Assembly: GCF_029227915.1 (NCBI RefSeq)
Contig: NC_079880.1
Location: 18,928,001 to 18,992,000, forward strand
Length of the DNA stretch: 64,000 nt
DNA from: Hydractinia symbiolongicarpus
Lineage: Eukaryota; Cnidaria; Hydrozoa; Anthoathecata; Hydractiniidae
Direction of reading: 5' to 3'
A program made the translations under genes and the position numbers. This document shows, piece after piece, positions 11,948 to 21,564 of this stretch. The stretch's first letter is position 1. Every line of letters starts with the position of its first letter. A model generated the notes under the pieces. The model saw nothing but the letters and a program-made list of their open reading frames with translations. It was not told where the DNA came from and ran no database searches.

Positions 11948-13110
11948 AGTGTTTGTTTTTTCAGAATATATATATTGTTAAACAATGTTTATATTTTAAA
12001 TATTATATTCTAGAGATTTTGAGGACAATATTTATAAAAAAGGTCAAATCTCACAAGTCTGGTCTTGTTTTAACTTTACACAAGAAATAAGTTTTTCTAA
12101 GTCAGCATTTTAATTGCCTGTCGATTTTTTAAACCTGTGCAATACTCCCGTTAAAACATAAACATTAAAACTTGTGAGTATAAACATATTATTTTCAACA
12201 GCTTTTATTAAATATAACTTTTGTATATACTTTATCAGCTAGCTATCCTTGATTTAGAAAATTAAAGATATATTGTTTTTAACAACCACTAAGGGACTTT
12301 TAGACGTACGCCCATGAAACAAGTTCAGATCAGTTTAAAAATAAAATAACAAAATCTTTTCTAAAGCACTCAAAAACTTTCACTCATTACGGTTCATTAT
12401 GTGGTGCATATATCCGTACCCTACTAATGCAAGAGAATACTAGCTAGCTAAACTGCTTTTCTAATAATTAAGCTAATCTTTTGTACAGAGGCGGGATTTG
12501 CACCCACGACTATTTAGCTAGCTAATCTGTAATCTGCAGTGATCTAAGACCTACATAAAGAGTTTGTATTTTTTGACTGACTGTTATTTATTACTGTTTA
12601 TATTGCTGTTTATATAGCTATAGCTATAGGTATAGCTAGCTAGCTGTCAAACCATGATGGTAAAAATTTAAACTTTAGCTAACCAGGTAAACACTTTTGG
12701 GAGTTCTTAGTAAAATATATATATGTATATAATTTTACCTATAGCTTTTTTCTGTGTTCTGTTACAAATACGTCCCAAACATTTCTGTCAAAAAGACATT
12801 CGTAAAGAAGATGGCTGCCTTCTTGCCCTCCTCTCTTCCCACACTTTAAAAATAATGGCAAACAGACAACCGTTAAAGATGGCGGCACGAAAACATAAAC
12901 AAAAAACCAAAAGTAATTAATTAGTAAACACATCTACGCGAAACTTGTGTTAAGACACGAAACGGGTTTCAAAAGATTAACAAATTAATAATCACTTACT
13001 TCTTGACATTGTTGACTGCTGTTTAAACTGGAATTCATGGTATAATTGACACACGGCTTACATCCAACACAACGCTGAAAAGACTTTACGCAATTAAAGA
13101 TTTGTTTTGT
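11948..13110. other. Non-coding right part of the TA transposon, no gene seen
   Basis: AT-rich sequence with scattered gctagctagc patches (12425-12445, 12525, 12635-12645), which recur through the window. Short open frames near 12.7-12.9 kb have no recognisable motif. Confidence 0.4.
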
Positions 13111-13117
13111 TTAAAGA

Positions 13118-13310
13118 TTTGCTTTAAAAGGGCACCCTCCTCATCGGGGACCTCTTAGGTACCCCAGTAAATTTAAAATTTATTCTTATCTGACAGTTGG
13201 TGTTTGCGAAGAGTGTTTGGTATCAAATTTAAGATTTAAAGAAGGCGCATTATAAAGGCAGTCTCCTTATCGGGGTCCTTTGAGGTAGGAGAGAAATTAG
13301 TTTTAGTGTA
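13118..13310 (+). promoter_or_regulatory. Duplicated 5' UTR module of the non-LTR retrotransposon
   Basis: Two related blocks, about 120 bases apart, precede the ORF. The first (13127-13166) reads gggcaccctcctcatcgggg, then acctcttaggtacccc. The second (13254-13294) reads ggcagtctccttatcggggt, then cctttgaggtaggagag. Shared core: CTCCTYATCGGGG-N-CCT-N4-AGGTA. The first can form a GGGGACCT-ctt-AGGTaCCCC hairpin. Such repeats ahead of a LINE ORF could be promoter or ribozyme modules. The function is unproven. Confidence 0.45.
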
Positions 13311-13344
13311 TTTGTTTTGCGTCTATCGATTGTACTGAAACAGC

Positions 13345-16300
13345 ATGGATGGAATGATTAAACGATTATTTTATAATGATCAACCACCACCACAAGACAA
13401 TGATTCTGAGGAAAGAAAAATAAGTTTGGGTGAAAATTCTATGGTTGAAAAAGGAAATCAATCTTCTGGAAACACTGCTATACCCAACACAAAATGGTTT
13501 GAAAACTACAATTGCACGCATTGTGAGAAGAAATGCAAGAGTTCCTCTGGACTTAAATTGCATTTGAAAGCCTGTAAACGAAACCTGGTGATAAAAAACC
13601 CAGAAAATACAAGGAAAATTAAAGAAGTCATTGCAGGGGTGTCTTTAACGGAAACTTCAAAAAAGGAAAACATTAAATTGAAGTCAACAACGCAAAGCTC
13701 AGGTGTCAAAACTTTGGAAAATCATTACGAAACCACTGTTATAAATAGAAATCAAGCACAAATCAAGATTTGGGGTGATCATATGTTAGATGACGTGATA
13801 CAAATCTTCAATGCCACGTACGACGAAGTTGTGCACTGGAGAAGAAAATTGTTTTTACTACCAACAGGTGCAGCAGGGAAGAGATATATTACTGAAACAA
13901 TAAGACTCATAGAGATCTGGAACCAACAAGTAGATTTATTAAAGGGGATTTCTATCAAAGCAGTTATGACGATGCCGATGCTTCTACTACAAAAACCATC
14001 ATACAAGTCCAAAGCGAAGGATCACTCTGAATGTCTTAACCGTAGATTAAATCTCTGGGTGGAAGGAAGATTCGATGATTTGATGAGAGAATCGAGGACT
14101 ATACAATCTAAAATCCCAAAACCAAATTCCCTGAATACTCCAGAGCAGTGCGCTAAAAATTTCGCAAAACTAATGCTTCAAGGACAGATACATGCTGCAC
14201 TAAGATTATTGGATGATAAGATGTCTGGTGGAGTACTGGATCTAACTGATGAGACACTCCAAGAACTGAGGTTGAAACATCCAAATCCTGTTGACGCTGA
14301 TGAATCTGTGCTTCTCAAAGGGGAAATCCCATTTATCGATCCTGCTATTTACAACAACATAGATGAAACAACAATATTAAAAGCCGCACTTCGTACAAAA
14401 GGTTTAGCAGGACCGTCAGGAATGAATTCAGATGGCTGGAGACGTATATTAGTGTCAAAGAATTTTGGAAAGATCGGCGTGGAATTGAGATCATCTTTGG
14501 CTCGGTTCGCGAAAAATCTTTGTACAACTGCATTTGATCACACAGAAGGCAATTCACTGGAAGCATACATCGCTTGTAGGTTAATACCACTAGATAAGAA
14601 ACCTGGTGTGCGGCCTATCGGTGTGGGGGAGGTTCTTCGAAGGGTGATTGGAAAGTCCATAATATCAGTAATCAAACCGGAAATACTTGAAAGCGCTGGT
14701 TCTCTCCAATTATGTGCTGGTCTACCTTCTGGATGTGAGGCAGCTGCTCATGCCATGACAACAATTTTTGAAGAAGAAGGAACAGACGCATTACTTTTAG
14801 TAGATGCTACGAATGCTTTTAACTCACTTAATCGGAAAGTGCTACTTCATAATATCCGATACATATGTCCAGCTATGTCTACGTATATACAAAATTGTTA
14901 TAGCTCACCATCGAGGCTGTTTGTTATGGGTGGGAAAGAAATATTATCGGCAGAAGGAACAACTCAAGGTGACCCGTTCGCTATGCCAGCTTATGCAGTT
15001 GGAATTGTTCCTCTTCTCCCGCTGTTGAAGAATGACGTGGAAGATAGAAAGTTGAACATAACTCACTGCGCTTATGCTGATGATCTGGGAGGTGCCGGAA
15101 AAATATTTGAATTAAGAAAATGGTGGGATAAAGTTGAGCATTATGGTCCATTATTCGGCTATTATCCTAAAGCAACAAAATCATGGTTAATAGTAAAGGA
15201 TGAACATAAATTAGTAGCTGATGATGTCTTCAGTGACACGAAGATAAACATCACTACAGTTGGAAATAAATATTTTGGCAGCTTTATAGGTACACAAGAT
15301 GAGAAAGAAAAGTACATCATTGGGTTGGTAAATGAATGGATTGTTCAGATAAAGAAGTTAGCTACAATTGCACTTTTTCAACCACACGCTGCCTATGCTG
15401 CTTACATAAATGGATTTCAACACAAATTTAACTATTTTATCCGGACACTTGGGGATATGAGCAAGTATATCAAAGTACTGGACGATGTTATCGACAATAC
15501 ATTGATCCCAGCATTGACAGAGGGACATAAATGTACCGAAAACGAGAGAATATTACTGAGTTTACCAATTCGCTATGGTGGTATGGGAATTGTGATATTA
15601 GTCGAATCATCAAAGAGAGAACATGAAAATTCTGTTGAAATGACAAAACAACTAGCAGAAAGAATTAAACTACAGCAAACGTCTTATAAACTTGACAAAC
15701 AGTTACACAATAATATCAAAAGCAAAATCCTTACACAGAAACAAATGTTGCACAACGAAAAGCTGAAAGAAATTCGCCAACGCATGACGAATGAGCAATT
15801 ACGAGCAAATGATTTGGCGACAAGGAAAGGTGCTTCAACTTGGTTGTCAGCACTCCCAATAAAATCTGAGAATTATGCACTCAACAAAAGAGAGTTTTAT
15901 GATGCCATACGAATGAGATATCGGTGGGATTTGAAGTTCCTACCAACAATTTGTGTCTGTGGAAAACGCTTCACGATTGACCTTGCTATGTCATGTGTCA
16001 AGGGTGGCTATATTCATCAACGTCACGACGAATTAAGAGATACTTTGGCAAAAATATCTGAAGAGATTTCCAATGATGTAGAAACAGAACCGCATTTACA
16101 ACAGCTGACTGGAGAAAAATTAAGCAATTCTGCAAACTCCACAGATGAAGCTAGACTCGACATTAGCGTTAGAGGATTCTGGCAACGAGGTCAACGAGCA
16201 TTTTTTGACGTAAGGGTATTTAACCCATTCGCTTTGACATACCTCAATCAGAAACTGCCTAATGCATTCAAATCGAATGAAAACATCAAGAAACGTGCAT

Positions 16301-16599
16301 ATGGACAAAGAGTGCTAGAAGTAGAACACGGATCATTTACACCGCTGATTTTCACACCATATGGGGGGTCCAGTCGAGAGACAGAACATTTTATCTCCAC
16401 TCTGTCGCATAAAGTAGCGGAAAAAAGAAATCTAGAACAAAGTACCGTTACAAACTGGCTTCGGACGAAATTATCATTTTGTTTACTGCGTTCAGCAATA
16501 CTCTGTATTCGAGGATCAAGAAATACAAAACGAAGGTTGATAAAAGTAGATGTTGATTGTCTCGAGATATCAAATGCAACGAGCCAACTTGTCAACTGA
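13345..16599 (+). CDS. Intact R2/CRE-like non-LTR retrotransposon polyprotein (Zn finger, RT, RLE)
   Basis: A 1084-residue uninterrupted ORF begins at an ATG preceded by cagc. Domains in order: a C2HC zinc finger at about 57-77 (CTHCEKKCKSSSGLKLHLKAC) for nucleic-acid binding; reverse transcriptase at about 350-620 with LIPLDKKPGVRPIG, GLPSGCEAAAHAM, DATNAFNSLNRK, EGTTQGDPFAMP and the catalytic YADD (AYADDLGG); then a C-terminal restriction-like endonuclease with CVCGK, a distant RHDELRD and ARLDISVRGFWQ..FFDVRVF. These give C-x-C, RHD and D..D elements of a PD-(D/E)XK nuclease. Single-ORF elements with this order nick a target site and prime reverse transcription there. The lack of any stop suggests a young copy. 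Its exact clade (R2, CRE or relative) I cannot fix by eye. Confidence 0.9.
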   Translation: MDGMIKRLFYNDQPPPQDNDSEERKISLGENSMVEKGNQSSGNTAIPNTKWFENYNCTHCEKKCKSSSGLKLHLKACKRNLVIKNPENTRKIKEVIAGVSLTETSKKENIKLKSTTQSSGVKTLENHYETTVINRNQAQIKIWGDHMLDDVIQIFNATYDEVVHWRRKLFLLPTGAAGKRYITETIRLIEIWNQQVDLLKGISIKAVMTMPMLLLQKPSYKSKAKDHSECLNRRLNLWVEGRFDDLMRESRTIQSKIPKPNSLNTPEQCAKNFAKLMLQGQIHAALRLLDDKMSGGVLDLTDETLQELRLKHPNPVDADESVLLKGEIPFIDPAIYNNIDETTILKAALRTKGLAGPSGMNSDGWRRILVSKNFGKIGVELRSSLARFAKNLCTTAFDHTEGNSLEAYIACRLIPLDKKPGVRPIGVGEVLRRVIGKSIISVIKPEILESAGSLQLCAGLPSGCEAAAHAMTTIFEEEGTDALLLVDATNAFNSLNRKVLLHNIRYICPAMSTYIQNCYSSPSRLFVMGGKEILSAEGTTQGDPFAMPAYAVGIVPLLPLLKNDVEDRKLNITHCAYADDLGGAGKIFELRKWWDKVEHYGPLFGYYPKATKSWLIVKDEHKLVADDVFSDTKINITTVGNKYFGSFIGTQDEKEKYIIGLVNEWIVQIKKLATIALFQPHAAYAAYINGFQHKFNYFIRTLGDMSKYIKVLDDVIDNTLIPALTEGHKCTENERILLSLPIRYGGMGIVILVESSKREHENSVEMTKQLAERIKLQQTSYKLDKQLHNNIKSKILTQKQMLHNEKLKEIRQRMTNEQLRANDLATRKGASTWLSALPIKSENYALNKREFYDAIRMRYRWDLKFLPTICVCGKRFTIDLAMSCVKGGYIHQRHDELRDTLAKISEEISNDVETEPHLQQLTGEKLSNSANSTDEARLDISVRGFWQRGQRAFFDVRVFNPFALTYLNQKLPNAFKSNENIKKRAYGQRVLEVEHGSFTPLIFTPYGGSSRETEHFISTLSHKVAEKRNLEQSTVTNWLRTKLSFCLLRSAILCIRGSRNTKRRLIKVDVDCLEISNATSQLVN

Positions 16600-16917
16600 G
16601 AGATTTTCTAAAATTTTTATGTTTCAATATATTGAAACTCGATTATACTACGCACAATCGCCTGTACTATATCAGTCTGAGAAACGGAGAACTTTGTTTT
16701 GCTGTTTAGCTAGCTATTTTCTTGTCACTTGTAAAGTTTATAATTATTTAATATAAGATATTGATTAAAAATAATGGCATGTCAGCGATGTATCCTCCCA
16801 CAAAATCAGCACGTCAAAAGAACACGTCAAACAGCAAAACGTGGGAAATAATTTAAAGAAACGCGGTATACACGTGCTTCTCCCGAAAAAATTAAAGACG
16901 ACGTAAGTTGCCCGAGA
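16600..16917. other. Retrotransposon 3' flank and right end of the TA transposon
   Basis: About 150 bases of AT-rich sequence follow the stop codon. The acacgtgcttctcccg..ttaaagacgacgtaagttgcccgaga stretch closes the TA transposon. The precise 3' end of the retrotransposon is not visible, and no poly(A) tail was seen. Confidence 0.4.
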
Positions 16918-16947
16918 TATATATCTTAAGAAATTTATTTTATTTAA

Positions 16948-17541
16948 GTGGAATATCTGAAAAAGGAATGGGAGAAGTTGCGTGACAACTATCGGAAGTG
17001 CCTTCAACGAAGAGAGAAGATGACACGTTCAGGGGCAGGCAACAAAAAGCTGCCCACTTGCAATTTTTTTGCTGAGCTGGATTTCCTGAAAGACGTTTCA
17101 CTGCTTCGAAAAACTGCATCAAATTTACCCATATCTATTGAAAGTCAAACTGTTGACGATGATTTGCAGGAGAACGTTGAGCCATTAAGAAGGAAATCTG
17201 CCAAAAGAAAAGCAGATTTACAAATAAGTGTTGATGCTTTGTTAATAAAAGCATTAAGTGATGACAACAATAAGGAAGTTACTCCTTCAAAAGCTGAAAA
17301 TGATTCTGAAACTTCGTTTTTACTTAGTTTTGTACATACTTCGAAGGAGTTATCAAACCGAAAACAACAATATGCGAAAATGAAGATAAGTGAATTGTTT
17401 TATAACTTGACAGAGGAAGAACAAGTTACATCATATACAATATATATAGACTTATTATGTATATATTACAAAGTTATCACATATCTGCAGTTGTATTTAC
17501 TATATCCCATTGCCAACTTAATGAACCAGCCGGAGAATTAA
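16948..17541 (+). CDS. Harbinger MADF protein, exon 2
   Basis: The reading frame is open from about 16946. It starts VEYLKKEWEKLRDNYRKCLQ, the C-terminal half of a MADF domain, then KKLPTCNFFAELDFLKD. A charged linker with RRKSAKRKAD follows, and a C-terminal FLLSFVHTSKELSNRKQQYAKMKISELFYNLTEEEQ segment matches the BESS-like tail of Harbinger partner proteins. The last 40 residues are hydrophobic and probably read-through. It joins the 5.6-6.0 kb exon, now separated by the 10.7-kb nested transposon. The gene ends close to the convergent transposase, as in other Harbinger elements. Confidence 0.7.
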   Translation: MEYLKKEWEKLRDNYRKCLQRREKMTRSGAGNKKLPTCNFFAELDFLKDVSLLRKTASNLPISIESQTVDDDLQENVEPLRRKSAKRKADLQISVDALLIKALSDDNNKEVTPSKAENDSETSFLLSFVHTSKELSNRKQQYAKMKISELFYNLTEEEQVTSYTIYIDLLCIYYKVITYLQLYLLYPIANLMNQPEN

Positions 17542-18613
17542 AGTATCTGCAAAATTGATCTCGTATCTGTGCTGCTGACCTACTAAAATTATTAGAACCT
17601 TGGTTAGCGATAGGTAATAAGCCATTACAATCTGTTGTTTCACTTCGCCATTCTCCAGGTGTTATACCATTTGTCGCCTCTACATCAGGGTAACCTGAGG
17701 GGCAATAACTAGCCGATTCGTGTTTCATTAAATAATTATGGAGAGCCACCACAGCTTTTGTTATTTTCACAACAGTCTCTATTTTTCTTATTATTGGTCG
17801 ACGGAAGATTCGAAATCTTGAAGCGCATATTCCAAAACAATTCTCTATAACCCTCCGTGCTCGAGAAAAGCGGTAGTTACATATTCTTTTTTTGCTATTA
17901 AGATTGCTTCTAGCATATGGTTTCATCATAAATCGCTTGAGGGGAAATGCTTCATCACCCACAAAAACATATGGGAAATTCTCTTGAGTTCCACGAAGTA
18001 TTCTTGCATTAGGAATGCCCAACGTTTGATCGTTTATTGCCGTTCCAAGGTCACTATTTAAAAACACTCCTCCATCGCTATTCCGTCCTGACTGACCTAC
18101 GTCCACTAGCGTAAATTCGTAAGTGGCATTACATACAGCTAACAGAACTATGCTGTGATGCTTTTTATAATTAAAAAAAGTAGAGCCAGATGATGCAGGT
18201 GCTTGCATCATAACGTGTTTACCATCAATTGCACCTACGCAGTTTAAAAAGTTCCATAATTCTTCGAACTTTTGGGATATTTTTTTCCACTCTTCACTCG
18301 TTGTAGGACATTTCAAGTAGCCTTCTCTCAATAACATCGTCCAAAGAGCTTCGCACGTTTCTGCAACTATGCGAGTAATTGATGTCGGACTTACGCGATA
18401 ACTACATGCAATGGATACTTGAGAATCACCAGTCACTAGATAGGGTAATGTTAAACAAAGTCTTTCTGACGGACTAATTGCCTCCCTGCGCAATGAACAT
18501 TTCGTAATAATTGGAGCAATCAGTGACAACAAATGCTCAAACCGGGTTGGTGACATGCGAAATTGTTTAAAAAAGTACTCATGGTCAAACAATTTCATTT
18601 CTTGAATGAGCAC
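17477..18613 (-). CDS. PIF/Harbinger DDE transposase
   Basis: The open frame covers 378 residues. The first ATG in frame is six codons in (MKLFDHEYFF), but the frame stays open upstream and reads KRCWVRKILSERTFKGEYHVLIQE, so a short 5' exon is likely. An N-terminal helix-turn-helix-like region (SYRVSPTSITRIV) precedes the catalytic core: Asp in VGAIDGKHV, Asp in YVFVGDEAFPL, and Glu in ARRVIENCFGI. These are the D, D, E of the DDE_Tnp_4 fold that cuts and joins the transposon ends at TTA/TWA sites. No stops interrupt it. The intact ends and transposase suggest the element moved recently. Confidence 0.9.
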   Translation of the reverse strand: MLIQEMKLFDHEYFFKQFRMSPTRFEHLLSLIAPIITKCSLRREAISPSERLCLTLPYLVTGDSQVSIACSYRVSPTSITRIVAETCEALWTMLLREGYLKCPTTSEEWKKISQKFEELWNFLNCVGAIDGKHVMMQAPASSGSTFFNYKKHHSIVLLAVCNATYEFTLVDVGQSGRNSDGGVFLNSDLGTAINDQTLGIPNARILRGTQENFPYVFVGDEAFPLKRFMMKPYARSNLNSKKRICNYRFSRARRVIENCFGICASRFRIFRRPIIRKIETVVKITKAVVALHNYLMKHESASYCPSGYPDVEATNGITPGEWRSETTDCNGLLPIANQGSNNFSRSAAQIRDQFCRYFNSPAGSLSWQWDIVNTTADM

Positions 18614-18854
18614 ATGATATTCACCTTTGAAAGTACGTTCGGAAAGTATTTTACGAACCCAACATCGCTTGCTTTGCCTTGCTCTAGATAATCTTCATCG
18701 CAGCAAAATTAGTAAAAGCAAGCGTCTATTTATTGCAGTAATTTTTATTTTCGATTTCGTTTTCTGATTTTCCCGCGTTGTGGAAATGCCGGTAGAAAAA
18801 ATTCCGTGGAACTTTTTCCTGTCCACGGAAAATTGGAGTGGAAACGGGCCTTTA

Positions 18855-20397
18855 GAAAAGTTAGATACAACTGTGGAAAGTCAGTACATTTAATACATTT
18901 GAAAATATGAAGATATTATTTGGTATTAGTTTATTGATTTTGAAGATTTAACACTATTGTGAAATATATAAAGTGTATGGCCAAAGTATTAGATTTTATG
19001 AAATGAATTACTTTCTGGAATAGCAAAAGTTATTGAATACTGAAGAACATGTTATGTTATCTGATCTTGGAAACTATAGTAAATCAATTTGATTTACTGT
19101 AGGAGTGAATTTGAAATTGTCAGTTACAACTATGACAAGTCAGTACAGTTAAGAATACATGCATATAACGATGACGAGGTGATAGAAAACCAAGCTGTAA
19201 TGATATACTTGTCTTAAGACAAATGGTTGTTGCCATGTAGAGGCTATACTCTCTAAAGATTTTACATTTTTACATTTGGTATTATCCTATCGATTTGTAA
19301 TATTAAACACTATAGTGAAGCAAAGAGAGGATGGGACCAAAGTATTAGAGTTTAAATGAAATGCCTTCTAAAACAGTTATAGTTTTTGAAGACTGAGAAA
19401 CTGTCATGTCATGTCTGTTGTCTACAAGTTGTATAAAACTTATTTGAACGTGGAAAATAAGAATGCATAAATGAAATAATGGAAATAAACAGTGTCAAGA
19501 TCCAACCGATAGCAGAAAATATGACGAACAAGTATCTAGTTGTTGTTTAGAATGTTTCGTACAAAGGCTCACTCAACAAAAACAGAATCCAAAGTAAGTA
19601 CTTAAAGAGAGTTCGAAAAATATGGTGTAGTGAACTTAGCGAACATAACAAATACATTGCTCACAATTCATTCGCTTTACATGTCCTAACACCAACATAT
19701 CACATTCTGAACTGGACTAAACACGAAATCCAGATTGTTATAAAAACTAGAAAAACATTGAATTGACTGGTAACTTTCATCGAAACTCTGACGGTAATCG
19801 ATTATATGCACTTCAGAAAGAAGGAGATTGAGGTCTCTAGGTTTTTCAAAAAGGCATATGAACTTCCCATAATATCAATTAATCAACACCTACACCAACA
19901 CGACATAATTTCTATTTCAAAAAGATTGTGGGAGAAAGCGAATGCATCATACGGCAAGTTAGAGTTTTTTATCAACTGCGAAGCTTGATGTCAAAGAAAA
20001 CTTTAAGCCACAGAAACCATTACAAAAGTAGTTAGAGCACTGTAAAAACAGAGATTATGACGATTTGAAGAAAAGGCTATGCACAGCTATATCCAAATAA
20101 GCATATTATCACAAGAAAGTGTAAAACTCGCCAAAACAACATCCTGGTCGACGAACAAGTATGACTTCGCATTTTGAAGGTTATGCATATGCACTGTATG
20201 AACAAGAAATTAATACGAAAGGCTTTCAATACTGTAGTGCTAAAAAAGCCAATTTACAGCTTGTACACAACAACTGAAACCATGTTTGCAAAGTAAACGT
20301 CGAACACATCACGCATGTCGGTTCGTTCTGTTTAAAAATGTTTGCACAATCTTATCTACCATTACAACATGTCCCAATTGCTGCAATGGTTTTTACG
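18855..20397. other. Mostly non-coding; contains one LINE tail
   Basis: A family-2 LINE tail lies at about 19168-19265 (gatgacgaggtgatagaaaac..tctctaaagatt). A short plus frame at 19806-19988 has no recognisable motif and I do not call it. The rest shows nothing I can name. Confidence 0.4.
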
Positions 20398-20779
20398 GCA
20401 TCACCTTTGTGCAGGGATTTTTATAAAAACATTGACCGTAACAAGCACAAAAGTACAACAGCGACAGAACACAACACAAAACAACAAATATTAAAGCAAT
20501 TCAAAATGAATTAAATAGGTACACATGAGATAAATAGAACTTATTATAACGTGAATATTCTTAAACGGATAAATTTGAAATTATTCTTAACGAATGTGTG
20601 TAAGTTAAAGCACACAACTATCTGTGCGTCAGGACTTGTGACCCTGACTGTAGCTTTCCACGTGTTACGAAGCTCCAGCACTCAGAGTTACACAGACAAT
20701 TGTTGCTGTGGACCTGCCTAATGACAGTACCAGCCTGTCGTAACTGGGGTAATATGCGTGGGCGTAACACTACGAAGAT
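20398..20779 (-). repeat. 5'-truncated LINE 3' UTR copy, family 2 (array member 1)
   Basis: Closely matches 31880-32260: aaaacattgaccgtaa, the caattcaaaatgaatt segment, a CAGG..CCTG hairpin block at about 20630, and one actggggtaatatgcgtgggcg module at 20738. It breaks off at about 20779, where the next copy begins in the same orientation. Confidence 0.65.
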
Positions 20780-20784
20780 CAGAT

Positions 20785-21540
20785 ATGAAATCGTTGTGAT
20801 ATAGCTTGTCTAATGACGGCTGGTTATATATTATAGAGGTTGTAACTCTCCAAAGATTCTGCATAATAGCAAAACCCTCCCTTTTAACAAGGATTCTCTC
20901 AGAAAAAATACATTGACCATTAAACAGGACGCGTAAAACATTGGCAAAGCACAAAACACTAATAAAAGAACATAAAAAAATAACAAACAAAACTATTAGG
21001 CAATTCAAACTGAATTAATAGGCACACGTAAAATAAATAAAACTTATTATGAAGAAACTATCTTTAAACGGATAAATCTGAGAATAATTTTTAATGGAAC
21101 AAATGTAAACTAAAGTAGGTAACGATCTGTGCGCCAGGACTTGTGAACCTGGCTGTAGCTTTACACGTGTTAAGGGCGCCCAACACTCTGCCTTACACAG
21201 ATCATTGCTGCGTTGGTCAACCTAATGACAGTGCCAGCCTGTCATGACTGGGGTGATGTGCGTGGGCGTCAAACCACGAAGACAAGACAAGAATATCAAA
21301 GACTCAGGGCAGCAGGATCGTCAATCCTGAAGGCAAAGTGCGCAAACTCTGCCTCCCAACTGGACTGGGGTAACAAGTGGGACCGTCAAACCCAAAAATA
21401 CAAGACAAAAAGTCTAGCCCCCTTGCTATGTTTCTTACAGGATCTCAAGAGAGAGAAGGGAGTGACCAAACTCCTATATCACGGTAAACTAACCGGCCAA
21501 GGATTAGCTGGGGTAAATTAGAACCGCTAGGGAAATTTCT
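20785..21540 (-). repeat. 5'-truncated LINE 3' UTR copy, family 2 (array member 2)
   Basis: Repeats the same order: cttgtctaatgac tail, taactctccaaagatt, cattgaccatt, caattcaaactgaatt, CCAGG..CCTGG hairpin at about 21142-21165, and two ctggggtaa modules at 21244 and 21366. The 102-residue open frame over it is compositional, not a gene. Confidence 0.65.
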
Positions 21541-21564
21541 TTCTAGGGAAAGTCCTGCTAAAAG

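Larger units (their letters stand above)
6173..16917. mobile_element. Large TA-duplicating DNA transposon of uncertain superfamily, nested in the Harbinger intron
   Basis: The ends are tctcgggcaacttacg (left) and cgtaagttgcccgaga (right), a perfect 16-bp inverted repeat flanked by TA on both sides (6171-6172, 16918-16919). It holds one decayed multi-exon gene (6650-11947) and, in its right third, a non-LTR retrotransposon. Its left end includes a cgtcacagcgtcg-type patch and other non-coding sequence to about 6600. A TA duplication alone does not settle the superfamily. Confidence 0.8.
5264..18851. mobile_element. PIF/Harbinger DNA transposon, carrying nested insertions
   Basis: The left end reads aggcccgtttccactc and the right end gagtggaaacgggcct, a perfect 16-bp terminal inverted repeat. 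Both ends are flanked by TTA (5261-5263 and 18852-18854), the 3-bp target duplication typical of Harbinger elements. It carries the two expected genes: a MADF DNA-binding protein on the plus strand and a DDE transposase on the minus strand, convergent at about 17.47 kb. Its 13.6-kb length is explained by a 10.7-kb second transposon in the MADF gene's intron. Without that insertion the element would be about 2.8 kb. Confidence 0.9.

Noticed and set aside
13127-13294. HDV-like ribozyme call
   Set aside because: A local hairpin is visible but no complete P1-P2-P3-P4 arrangement could be drawn; kept only as a finding.
16248-16595. 115-residue minus frame opposite the RLE domain
   Set aside because: Antisense shadow of the intact RT-RLE ORF.
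20638-20700. tRNA-like gene in the CAGG..CCTG block
   Set aside because: No cloverleaf with anticodon and T-arm consensus could be formed.
21213-21521. 102-residue plus-strand open frame
   Set aside because: It lies entirely in a LINE 3' UTR copy and its residues follow the structured modules, with no domain.
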